Below are positions 13,514 through 23,670 of a stretch of 64,000 bases of DNA, in pieces. Origin of the DNA: Scilla litardierei (taxonomy: Eukaryota > Streptophyta > Magnoliopsida > Asparagales > Asparagaceae); NCBI GenBank assembly GCA_030789695.1, contig CM061142.1:284892165-284956164 (forward strand), in the 5' to 3' direction. A model generated the notes under the pieces. It was not told where the DNA came from and ran no database searches. It saw nothing but the letters and a program-made list of their open reading frames with translations. The position numbers and the translations under genes were made by a program. Position 1 is the first letter of the stretch, and each line of letters begins with the position of its first letter.

Positions 13514-15152
13514 TGATGTGTCCATATTTTATATCATTTTCATATCATTATCTCATCGCATTGCATATCATTTTCGCTTCCAAATCCCACTTTTTACTAC
13601 GATTCTGCATTTCTGATGATATTTTCCAGTTTCGTAGTGTTTCGTGAATTTTCAGGCTTTTGGAGCGATTCGGACCCCCACTTGGGTATGGACACATCCG
13701 ACGTGCCCATGAGCTCGTTGGCAGGGCTCTGGAGGAGTTTGCTGTGTTCTCGGAGCCATTGGAGGAGAGAAAAGAGAGAGAGAAAGCAGAGAGAGAGAAG
13801 CCCAGGAGCTTGCTGCAGCTCTCGGTCCGAGCAGCTCTGTTGCTCGGACCGAGTCATGTTAATTACAGCAGCGACGGATCCGACAGACTCGGACCGAGCA
13901 GCTTATCTGCTCGCTCGAGCCACCTCAGATTTCACAGCCCGAGTAGAGCCCGAGTACCAGACCGAGCCGAGCCTACTCGGACCGAGCAGAGTCTTACTCG
14001 GTCCGGGTAGGACGATTTCAAATTCTCCAAGCAGCCGAGCAGCCCACTTACACGAGCCGAGCCACTGACCGAGCAGAAGCTGCTCGGACCGAGTCACCTA
14101 CTCGGTCGGCACTTCCAAGGGCATTTCTGGTAAGATTTCAACGAGCGCGATGCGCGCGATTTCAGCAGCAGTGATAGCTCGCGATCGGGGACGGCTGAAG
14201 GGGAGTTCATTCTGAGTTTTGCTAAGAAATTTTAGAGAGTTTTTGTGATCGATTTTTGTAGGAACTTTTGGGGATTAATTTTTGTAGCGAATTTTGGATC
14301 GATTATTGAAGATTATTGCTTTTGCTTTTGTCTGGATCTATTGTTCTTCTACTCTCGATGTAAGTTCTTTTAGCCCTAATTTATCTATTGCTAAACTGTT
14401 TTCTTCTGTGAAATTGATATTTTTGTGCGTTCCTATTGCGATTTCTGAGTAGATCTAATCTAGGGTTGATGGGTTAGCCCTAGGATTTTAGGGGGGAAAT
14501 GTAGATCTAGATCCCTACGTTGAATTGGGGATTTAGGGTTGTATTTCGGTAGATCCTACCGAATCCGTAGATAACCTATACTGAGATCATGCCCACGGTT
14601 TATGGAATTGATGTGCTTAAGGGGTATCTAGGGATTCGAATAGGAAAATCGATGGGTCAAATCAAGGCACGTAACCATGCCCGGCTCGTGCCTTGAGGGG
14701 ATCCATCGACGAATTATACCGCTACGTTGACGACTACTGCCATTGCGTCAACGAAAGCCATCGAAATACCCCGTAATTCTAACCCACGAGAGTGGTACGA
14801 ATTGGGGGATTAATTCCCTAGCCCTAATGCAATGTGAGAATCCTATCCAACATCAAACCCCAATGATCCTAGTGGCGATCCCTAAAGCTCTAGTCCTTTT
14901 TATTGATATTACAACAAATGACAATCAACCCAATCTTGTTCCCCCGACAGCTACCTTACTTCCACACTTAGAAATAGACTGAGAATATTATAGACACTAT
15001 CACAGTCCCTGTGGGATTCGACTATCTTTTATACTATAACTCGACATCGTCCGCTTGCTGATTGAGCCCAGAATCGCAGCCTAGGGGCCATATTACGCCT
15101 AGCGATCGTGACACCGCCAGGTGAAACCTAGGTGTAGCCTACGGGTGCGTCA
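13514..15152 (+). repeat. 3' LTR of element A
   Basis: 1639 bp, colinear with the 5' LTR except for the missing AG expansion. It holds the CTCGGACCGAG palindrome cluster at about 13820-14110 and ends GGGTGCGTCA before the GGCAC duplication. Confidence 0.95.
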
Positions 15153-15562
15153 GGCACATCGATGAACAAAGTAGGAACGAAACAACGCTGAGAGAGCCTG
15201 AAAAAGTGCTCCCGGTGTGCGGTGTCTCGGAACGTGATGCCATAAGTTGGGAGACGTGTAGGGATGTCACTAGTGGGTGCAGGGTGTGGGGGTGATGAGG
15301 TAGAGACAGTGGAGGCAGCAGTGGAAGGGATAGGGTCTGTGGTGGAGGGGATCACGGCTGACGTGACATGTGTGGTGGTGGTGGGGATGGTAGTGGTAAT
15401 AGTAGGAGCTGTGGTAGACAGTGTGGTAGTAGTGGAGGTAGTGGTGGATGTGGTGGTGTGTCGGGCATGACGCTGGGGTCGGGAAGAGGAGGCGCCAGAC
15501 GATGGCCTCTTCCGGCGAACGGGGGGGGGGGGGGGTGTGGTGTATCCGTGTGTGCGAACTAT
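15153..15562 (-). pseudogene. Third ORF of element B, N-terminal part
   Basis: The minus-strand frame gives a Thr/Ser/Pro-rich N-terminus, then LPTYGITFRDTAHREHFFRL and FVPTLFIDVPDAP, matching element A. The codon aligned with A's ATG is ATA (15560-15562), so the start has been lost unless another codon is used. A poly-G run (about 15521-15535) encodes a Pro stretch. The protein is cut after PDAP by element A and continues at 3288 on the minus strand. Confidence 0.7.
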
Positions 15563-16210
15563 CGTGTCTACGGTATATAAAATAAATGAGGGAACGAGTA
15601 TACAGTGTATGCGGGGAATGCGAACGATGCGAGTGCCCAAAAGATCCCCCAAGCTGGTACTCACAGCTGCTACAGACGTAATCAGAGAGTACCTGCAATT
15701 GGAAACGATCAAAACGTCAGCTAATCGAGTAAAAATGCGTGATACGTAGAATTTTATGTGACTTGACCGAGCAGTGATACTGCTCGGTACGAGTCGTGCT
15801 ACTCGGTCAGAGGATGTGACCGAGCACTCTAGTGCTTGGTCTGTGCCCTAGGGCACAGATTGGGGGGTGAACGACGATCGCCGGTAGATCGAGGGGGGGT
15901 TGGTGGGGGGAGGTTTTAAAGAGGGGGTGGGGTTATGGTGGGAGAGGGTCGGAGGTGCCGTCGGCGGTGGTGGCGCCGTCGACGGTGCCATCGACTAAAG
16001 AGGGTGAAAGGGGAGGTTTTGGGAGATCTGATGGGAGAGGGAGAGGGGGCGGTCGGTGGGGGGGTTTTAATGTCGGGGGGGGGGGGTCGGTGGTGCCATC
16101 GGCGGCGGTGGCGCCGTCGACGGTGCCATCGATGGCGGTGGCGCCGTCGACGGTGCAATCGACTGAGTATGGCGAAGGGGGGGAAGAGAGGGGAGGGGGC
16201 TGAGAGATAG
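15153..16210 (-). mobile_element. Element B, middle part (between insertions A and C)
   Basis: Minus-strand continuation of B: the N-terminal part of the third ORF, then its splice-like leader, CTCGGTC palindromes (about 15765-15845) and the GC-rich GCCGTCGACGG leader (15950-16170). These match element A 8.8-9.85 kb in reverse. The chromovirus C interrupts it at 16210. Confidence 0.9.
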
Positions 16211-16798
16211 TGTAACGGTCACTTTCCGATCGTACTTTGTTCGTGCACGTGCTTTTGACCGTGCACGTATTTATTTTAGACTTTGTTTGTTTGTGAACAC
16301 TTTGGTGTGATATGTCATTGTGAACGTATCTGAGAGTATTAAATTGTGGCATTAATTTGGAACAACATTTCTCGGGTCGTTTTCCCACGATTTGATCTTA
16401 TTCGAAGAGACGTTGTGATTTTCACTTTTGACGTGAGACGTTTCTATTTTTAGTTTCGTCACTCGACGTCGAAATTAAGAACCGTCTTTGTAGTTTTCTT
16501 TCTCTCGTCGTCCCGATCACCCCAATATTTATTTCACAATTTTTGGATTTCGTTTGACCTATTTTATATTTTTAGCAAAGCTTTAAATATTTTTAAATAC
16601 TAAGTTTTAAAGTATTTTCGACCCAATATAATTTCTATTAGATTATAACTCTTCAAAATATTTTTGACCCAAATCCTAGCCCCTTGGCCGCACCCCTATA
16701 GCTAGAGAGATAGTGTGGGTGAGTTTTTGGGTTTAAAATGGATTAAAAAGCTATTTTAATTCAAATTAAACCCTAGACTTGGTCAAACCAATCTACAC

Positions 16799-16806
16799 TA
16801 TATATA
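16799..16806 (+). promoter_or_regulatory. LTR promoter TATA box of element C
   Basis: TATATATA followed by GGAGGC, upstream of a GC-rich leader; the same box occurs in the 3' LTR near 24250. It is the best TATA candidate in the LTR. Confidence 0.6.
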
Positions 16807-18404
16807 GGAGGCTTAGGAAACCCTTTTCACTCAAGAAATCAACCCTAGCCGTCACAAATCATCCCCCAACCTTCGCATTGCAACTTGCGACGTTCGTCGC
16901 AACCGCTGCTCGCAGCCGCCCAGTGCCCGACCGACGGAAATCCCCATTTTCCATCGGTCTGACCGAGAGCCTCGCCCGCACCACTGCTCTGCACCGCACC
17001 AAGCGCCCGCCGCTTCGCTGCAGCCCCCGCTCACCAAGCGCCCAACCGAAGAGAGCCCCCGCACCGACCGAGAGCCCCCGCTCCGCATCGCACCCCGCAG
17101 CGCTGCACAGCCGTGCGCTGTGTCTGACCGAAGAGATCCCCTCGCACCGGCTCGGTCTGACCGAGCGACGTTCGTTACAACGTCGCAACTCTCACATCGC
17201 TTGCCACCGTGGGCCCCCAAGTTCTCCAGAGTTGTTGTGGGTCCCCCATTGACCCCTAGAACTGTGGTGGGTCCCACCCAAGTGCTTCTTCTTCACCGTT
17301 GGACTATTTTGACGTTGCGACACGTCGTATCTCTTCGTCGCACGTGCTAGCTTTGGAATCTTGGTTCGTTGATCTGGTTGCTGCCCAGACTATTCGAGCG
17401 AGGAATCTGATCTGGAAATTGGACTAGGAGCGCGTTCTTATATTCCAACCCCTGGCGTCGCTACCTGATGCCAGTGTAGCTTTCACGTCGTGTTGAGGTA
17501 ACGTTTTGCACCCCTATGACCCCCAACCACTGCATGTTAATCAAGACTAAAAATTGATGTTTTAAATGTTTTAAATTCACTAATCAAGATAAATAAAATG
17601 GGAATGTAGGCTGGTGGACTTGTGCACGTAGGTAGATTGGACTCTTGGACGGTGTTTTCAGACGTTTGAATTCAGGCAAGTGAAACTTGCCCGTTGCTTG
17701 TTTAGGCCATGTTTTAGGCCACTTTTTGTACCGTAGCGTAAAAGAGACTAGGCAGTGAAATGATAGCTGCCTAGACGCCTATTTGATCTAGTTTGACAAC
17801 GAAACTAGATCCGTCACCTCATTTGATCTAGCTTGACAACGAAGCTAGATCCAACCCCTTTAACTTGTTTTGTTCATGCATTTGTAATTACCATGTTTAA
17901 ATTGCTTAACTGTACGCATTTAAATTTCAGTTTTCCATGTCATGCCATCCATGTCTGATTGTTGCATTCGTAGCACACGCTGCTATACTTGTACTTGATT
18001 GTTGAGGCTAGGTGCACCCCTATGCCATATTGAAAAACACTTCTTGGCTCGTGATCCAGAAGCGAGCATTCACGTTCGGGGGTAATGCCCTGGCTCGATA
18101 CACGTGGAGGGGTATGGTTGAGCGACCAGTCAGCGTAGAAGTGTGCCCGTACAGCCACTTCAGCTGTAAGGCGTGAACTCTGTGTACGACATGAAAACGA
18201 GACTTGTGAATGTTAGTAGTTTGCTACTCTTGCCATGCCATGCTAGATGCTTGTTGTACTTTACTTTACCTGTTGCACTCATACTTTATCTGCCATGTCA
18301 TTGCATCATGCAAGAACTGCTAGGTTGCTTTGCTTTACTTTAGTTTCCTTGCACAAGTCTTTTTAGACTTGTTGACATGTGCCCCTTGCTCTTTTGGGTG
18401 TCAC

Positions 18405-18512
18405 ATGTTAGACCCTGAGCCAGAGACCGTTGCTGAGGATGAGGTGTTCGCTGACGCTGAGCCTGAGCCTACATTTGACGAGGAGTTTGTGGACACCGGT
18501 GACCAGTCTTAG
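18405..18512 (+). CDS. Acidic 35-aa micro-ORF in the 5' LTR of element C
   Basis: ATG at 18405, TAG at 18510-18512. The product begins MLDPEPE, contains EDEVFADAEPE, ends VDTGDQS, and is strongly acidic. I recognise no domain. The other LTR of C has the same ORF (25857-25964), and the LTR of element F has a 35-codon homologue at the same place. C and F differ in 16 codons: nine synonymous, seven replacement, no indels. Alternatively the ORF is the last exon of a spliced frame, because CACATGTTAG ends in AG just before the third codon. Whether it is translated is unknown. Confidence 0.5.
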   Translation: MLDPEPETVAEDEVFADAEPEPTFDEEFVDTGDQS

Positions 18513-18864
18513 AGACTGTTCTGAGTTACTTTTCTTTAGGTTGCTGTTAGTTGTCGGTGCGTAGCACCATTACTTTGTTTTCTGTACGTTGTACTTTTGT
18601 TGGCCATGCTTGTGCCTTTAGACTCTTTTTCTTTTCAGCCTGGTGGCTTTTCTGTGATGTTGAAACTTATTTTTGGACATTCTGAGATCGGCTATTTTAT
18701 GTCTTTTCTTTATTATTATTATTGTTTCGTATCGCATTTGCAAGGACCTGCCATTTGAAATTATTGACGCTTATCAAACTTGCAGCTTCGCAGCTTCAAG
18801 TCTGAGCGGACCTACTCACGCCTCGCCTCCATGTTTTTGGGAAGCGGGGCGTGACAGGTTTTGT

Positions 18865-18880
18865 TGGTGGCCCATACAGG
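18865..18880 (+). other. Primer-site-like sequence of element C
   Basis: TGGTGGCCCATACAGG starts eight bases after the LTR; element G has TGGTGGCCCATGCAGG four bases after its LTR. The TGG start suits a tRNA 3' CCA end, but I could not match it to a specific tRNA. It is not the iMet site (TGGTATCAGAGC) usual for this clade. Confidence 0.45.
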
Positions 18881-19002
18881 TCCTCTTGCAACTGCGAATT
18901 ATCGGAACAACGATAATAATTATAGGACGTCCAATAAATAAATTTCGACATCCGAGTCATAAGCTTTGAGTCTAATTTTTGTTCGTTTTCCTATGTCATT
19001 AG

Positions 19003-20118
19003 ATGGCCGGAAGACGACAGACCCTAGCTGGTGGTGGGCCCAATCATGTTGAGGTGCCGGATAGAGAGCCCACCAATGCTGAGATCATGAGGATGATGCA
19101 TCCGATGATGCAGGTGCAGCAGGGTATGCTTCAGAATACCCAGAATGCCTCTCACTTCGAGCCGGGAGTGAAGCAGTTTTGGGAGCTGGGCCCGACTTAC
19201 TTTGATGGATCTGAAGGACCGTTAGCTGCTGATGAGTGGATCAGGAATACTGAGGATAATCTGAAGATGTCGAAGAATAACCCGGTTGGATGGGTTAAGT
19301 TGGTGAAGAAGCAGCTCAGGGATAATGCCCGCAACTGGTGGGATGCAGAGGAGGAGCTGTTGACGAAGCCGATACCTTGGGCTACTTTCAAGTCCAGGTT
19401 CGATGAGGAGTACTTTCCGAAGGCTGTCAGAAGGGAGATGTTGCAGCGATTCATTGAGCTGAAGCAGGGAAACCTGACGGTGTACCAGTACCACCAGGAG
19501 TTCACCAGGCTGAGTTGCTTCGCACCGAAGATGGTTGAGGATGCTGAGGAGAAGGCTCAGAGGTTTCTGCAGGGTCTTTCTATAGACTTGCAGAGCCTGA
19601 TGTCTTCGTCAGATTTGGAGTCGTATCAGAAGTTGCTGGTAGCTACTAGGAGGCAGGAGCTGATTGCGAGGCAGAAGAGAGGACAGACTTCTGGAGCTGG
19701 GAAGAGGCCTATGGAGCGGTCAGAGGAGTGGTTAGGCCTGGGTTCAAGCCTAATCAGTCGGTGCAGTTCAAGAGGCCAGGAGGGCCTACTCAGAAGACTT
19801 GCCATTTCTGCGACAAGACTGGCCACATCAAGGAGCAGTGTAGGAGATTTCTGGGGCAGTGCCTGATCTGTGGAGATGCTACACATATAGCAAAGGATTG
19901 TCAGCATGCGAACCAGATGAGGAGAGGACCTGATAGAGCACAGCTACAGAGGGGACCAGTTGCAGCCCAGCCGTTGCAGCAGAGAGCACCTGTACCTGCT
20001 GGACATGGAGCGCCTCTCATTCCATAGAAGCAGCCGTTTCAGCAGGCTGTTCAGCTGAGGAGGCAAGCTTTCCTGATGACTCCAGTGGAGAGCGAGGCTG
20101 TGGATGAGGTTATCGCAG
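19003..20118 (+). pseudogene. gag of element C with two zinc knuckles
   Basis: ATG at 19003 (MAGRRQTL). The gag core includes FWELGPTYFDGSEGPLAADE, RNWWDAEEELL, FDEEYFPKAVRREM and FTRLSCFAPKMV. A one-base deletion near 19715-19725 shifts the frame. Two CCHC knuckles follow, CHFCDKTGHIKEQC and CLICGDATHIAKDC (19800-19910). An in-frame TAG (about 20025, CAG to TAG) comes before the end at GAG GTT ATC GCA G, where the first intron-like sequence begins. Gag would form the particle and bind RNA. Confidence 0.9.
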
Positions 20119-20234
20119 GTAACCCTCTGTCTAGTTGTTTCTTTTCTTAGTTAGTTCTGGTTGTTAGCTTATGTTTGGTTGATTGCATATGATTGTTTGT
20201 TAGAATAGGGTTTGATTGTTAGATTGTCTGTTAG
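20119..20234 (+). other. Intron-like interruption 1 of element C (gag/protease)
   Basis: 116 bases starting GTAACC and ending TCTGTTAG, AT-rich with in-frame stops. Removing it joins GCA G with AT GTG ATT (phase 1) and gives [20 protein letters not shown], a normal gag-protease junction. Element F has a 112-base interruption at the same codon. Confidence 0.6.
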
Positions 20235-22653
20235 ATGTGATTTTGGTTTGCACATTTCCTGCACGAGTCCTCTATGACTCTGGTGCATCGATGTGCATTA
20301 TATCCCGGAGCTTCGTGGAGAAGCATTCCATGACGACATCCCCTCTTCCCAAGAGTTGGAACATCGTTACAGGAAATGGCGTGATCTCAGTGCATCTTGG
20401 GTGCAATTCTTGCCCATTGGTGGTCTGTGGACATGAGCTTTACGCTGATTTCATTATCCACAATATCATCAACTATGATGCAGTGCTTGGGATGGATTGG
20501 CTAGCGAGTTTCTATGCTACGATCGATTTTCGGAGGAAGAAGGTGGTGTTCGAGATCCCAGGACATCCAGTGTTTGAGTTCAGTCGAGGTAGCAGTTCGC
20601 TTGGCCCTGTCAGATTTCGGGCCAGACCGGTGGAGATTGTTGCTATGCAGATGGTGCAGAGTAGACCAGCTGTGGTGCGTAAATTCGATGACGTCTTCCC
20701 CGAGGAGATGTCTGGACTGCCGCCCGATCGAGCTCTCGAGTTTTCGATCGATCTTATTCCGGGAGCGCAGCTTATTTCGAAGGTGCCATATCATATGGCT
20801 CCAGCTGAGTTGGAAGAGTTACGTAGGCAGCTGGATGAGCTTTTGCAGAAGGGTTACATTAATCCCAGTGTGTCTCCATGGGGAGCACCGGTATTGCTGG
20901 TGAAGAAGAAGGATGGTTCGTGTCGCATGTGCGTGGACTACAGGGAGCTGAATGCTGTGACCATCAAGAATAAATATCCATTGCCTCGCATTGATGACAT
21001 TTTTGATCAGCTTGGAGGTTCGAGGGTGTTCTCTAAGTTGGATCTGAGGAGTGTCTATCATCAGCTCAAGGTGAAGAAGGAAGATATCCCGAAGACAGCT
21101 TTCAGGACGAAGTATGGCCACTACAAGTTAGTGGTTATGCCTTTCGGTGTAACCAACGCACCCGCAGTTTTTATGAACATGATGAATCTGATCTTCTACG
21201 ACTTTCTAGACAAGTTTGTCGTTATCTTTATTGACGACATCCTGATCTATTCAAAGTCGGAGGAAGAGCATGCATCGCACTTGAGGACAGTGTTGGAGAT
21301 TTTGAGGAAGCTTCGTTTGTATGCAAAGTATTCCAAGTGCGAGTTTTGGCTGGATAGAGTTGCTTTTCTCGGGCATGTGGTTTCAGGAGATGGTATTTCA
21401 GTGGATCCTGAGAAGATTAAGGCTATCAGAGAGTGGCCCGTTCCACAGTCAGCATCTGAGATCAGGAGTTTCCTTGGGCTTGCAGGTTATTATCGGCATT
21501 TCATTAAGGACTTCTCCCGTATTGCTGAGCCGATGACCAGACTGACGCGGAAGGATGTACCTTTTGTTTGGTCGGATGATTGCGAGAAGGCTTTCGATGT
21601 TCTGAAGGAGAGATTGACGACTGCCCCTGTTCTTGCTGTGCCTGATCGGAGTGGATGATTCGAGATCTTTTGTGATGCTTCTGGCAAGGGTCTTGGTTGT
21701 GTGTTACATCAGCATGGGCACGTGGTTGCGTATGCTACTTGTCAGCTCAAGGCTCATGAGAGAATTACCCGACACACGATTTGGAGTTGGCTGCAGTCGT
21801 GTTTGCGCTGAAGATTTGGAGGCACTTCCTGCTGAGTGAGAAGGCGAAGATCTTCACCGATCACAAAAGCTTGAAGTACATTTTTACTCAGAAGGAGATC
21901 AACATGCGACAGCGTCGATGGTTAGAGCTCATGGCGGATTATGAGATTGATTTGCAGTATCACCCTGGCAAGGTGGATGTGGTTCCGGATGCGCTGAGCA
22001 GACTTCCAGCGGTGATGATGTTGACTTCGCAGTGGAGATTGCAGCAGGATTTTTGCGAGTCTGGTATTGAGATTATTCTTCCTGGAGAGGCCTCTTCATT
22101 GATGAGTATGCAGATACAGTCGACGATCGTGGATAGGATCAAGGCTGGACAGGCTGGAGATGCTAAGCTGGTGAAGATTCGGGAGCAGGTGGAAGCCGGT
22201 CTGCGGACTGACTTCTTGATTCATGAGGATGGTTCGCTGAGGTATGGAGCCAGGTTGTGTGTGCCAGCTGGGGATATCAGAGAGGAGTTATTGGTTGAGG
22301 CACACAGTTCGCCGTATTCTGTGCATCCTGGTGGTACCAAGATGTATAAGGATCTTCACCTGAACTATTGGTGGCATGGTATGAAGAGGAGTGTGGCTCG
22401 GAGTGTGGCCAAGTGTCTGGTTTGCCAGCAGGTAAAGGCGGAGCATCAGCGTACGACAGGGTTGCTACAACCGCTTCTGATTCCGGAGTGGAAGTGGCAA
22501 CACATCACTATGGATTTCGTGACTGGACTACCTCGGAGTCCGAAGCAGAATGACACGATTTGGGTGATCGTAGACCGGTTAAGCAAATCAGCGCACTTTA
22601 TTCCCTTCCGAGTAGGACAGTCCACTGAGACGCTAGCGAGGAGATACATGGAG
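20235..22653 (+). pseudogene. Protease, RT, RNase H and integrase N-terminus of element C
   Basis: Protease active site [15 protein letters not shown] (about 20275). RT blocks: [17 protein letters not shown] region, [35 protein letters not shown] (V where G is usual), [13 protein letters not shown], and catalytic FIDDILIYS (about 21230). RNase [14 protein letters not shown], preceded by an in-frame TGA at 21656, a one-base deletion near 21757, then [11 protein letters not shown] and [14 protein letters not shown]. Integrase zinc domain: [11 protein letters not shown] and [13 protein letters not shown], then the first catalytic Asp in MDFVTGLP and [13 protein letters not shown]. The segment ends at TAC ATG GAG before interruption 2. 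Intact, it would copy and insert the element. Confidence 0.92.
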
Positions 22654-22723
22654 GTAAATTCTTTTACTCTCCGTTTTATTTCCTTTTCCTAGTTTAGATA
22701 GTGATGTAACGTGAATCATGCAG
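22654..22723 (+). other. Intron-like interruption 2 of element C (inside integrase)
   Basis: 70 bases, GTAAAT...CATGCAG, U-rich with stops in frame. Removal joins ...RRYME to [17 protein letters not shown] in phase 0, restoring integrase between the first and second catalytic Asp. Element F has a 71-base counterpart with the same borders. Confidence 0.65.
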
Positions 22724-23639
22724 GAGATCGTACAATTTCACGGAGTCCCCGTGAGTATCGTGTCGGACAGAGACACGAGATTCACATCTCTGTTTTGGCA
22801 GAGTCTGCAGAAGATCTTGGGTACGAGTCTAAGTTTCAGCACGGCGTACCACCCGCAGACGGTTGGCCAGTCCGAGAGGACGATTCAGATTTTGGAGGAC
22901 ATGCTGAGGGCGTGCATGTTGGACTTCAAGGGATCTTGGGAGGATCATCTCCATCATGTTGAGTTTGCCTACAATAACAGCTACCAGGCGAGTATTGGCA
23001 TGGCGCCATTCACTGCGCTATATGGGAAGAAATGTCGATCGCCACTGAGCTGGGATGACATTGGAGATCGGGAGCTGTTAGGACCGGAGATGATCGTGGA
23101 GGCCGTGGATGTTGTGAGGAACATCCGGTAGAAGCTGAGGATCGCACAGGACCGTTTCAAGCATTGGGCAGATGCTAAACGGAGGCCTTTGGAGTTTCAG
23201 CATGGAGAACACGTCTTTCTGAAGATTTCTCCGAACCGCGGAGTTATCCGATTTGGGAAGAGAGGCAAGCTGAGTCTGAGGTACATTGGGCCGTTTGACG
23301 TCCTGGAGAGAGTTGGAGCGGTGGCTTATCGCTTGGCGTTGCCACCGTCGCTGGAGGGAGTTCACGACGTATTTCACGTATCTCAGTTACACCGATACGT
23401 CAGTGATCTGTCCCATGTTGTGGATTTCTCAGAGATCACGGTTCGTCCGGATCTTACCTATGATCAGCAGCCAGTTGAGATTCTGGATTGACGGCAGAAG
23501 CAGCTGAGGAATAAGACCGTCAACTTGGTTCAAGTGCAGTGGCGTCACGGTTCCCCTGGGGAGTCCACCTGGGAGCGTGAGGATGATATGAGAGAGCGCT
23601 TTCTGCACCTCTTCCCGAGCAGTGCTTGATGTTGATTCC
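22724..23639 (+). pseudogene. Integrase core and chromodomain-like tail of element C
   Basis: Second catalytic Asp in [13 protein letters not shown], then QSERTIQILEDMLRACMLDF with the catalytic Glu, then the GPFDVLERVGxVAYRLALPP and VFHVSQLHRYVSD regions of chromovirus integrases. The C-terminus (LVQVQWRHGSPGESTWERED) resembles the Tekay/Del chromodomain module. Stops: TAG after RNIR (about 23130) and TGA after EILD (about 23490, CGA to TGA). It ends at TGA 23637-23639. Confidence 0.88.
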
Positions 23640-23659
23640 GAGGACGGAATCATTTCTAA

Positions 23660-23670
23660 GGTGGGGAGGA
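23660..23670 (+). other. Polypurine tract of element C
   Basis: GGTGGGGAGGA abuts the 3' LTR. The upstream GAGGACGGAAT is shared with elements F and (as AAGGACGGAAT) G. Confidence 0.85.

Larger units (their letters stand above)
16211..18856 (+). repeat. 5' LTR of element C
   Basis: 2646 bp. In order: an AT-rich upstream part, a TATA box (16799-16806), a GC-rich leader (16850-17280), a long AT-rich stretch, the acidic micro-ORF (18405-18512), and about 340 bases to the LTR end. It differs from the 3' LTR by a nine-base indel near 16320 and scattered substitutions. Confidence 0.95.

Noticed and set aside
16779..17252. 157-codon Pro/Ser/Arg-rich ORF in C's LTR (also 24230-24802)
   Set aside because: It would start upstream of or across the TATA box, differs in length between the LTRs and has no domain.
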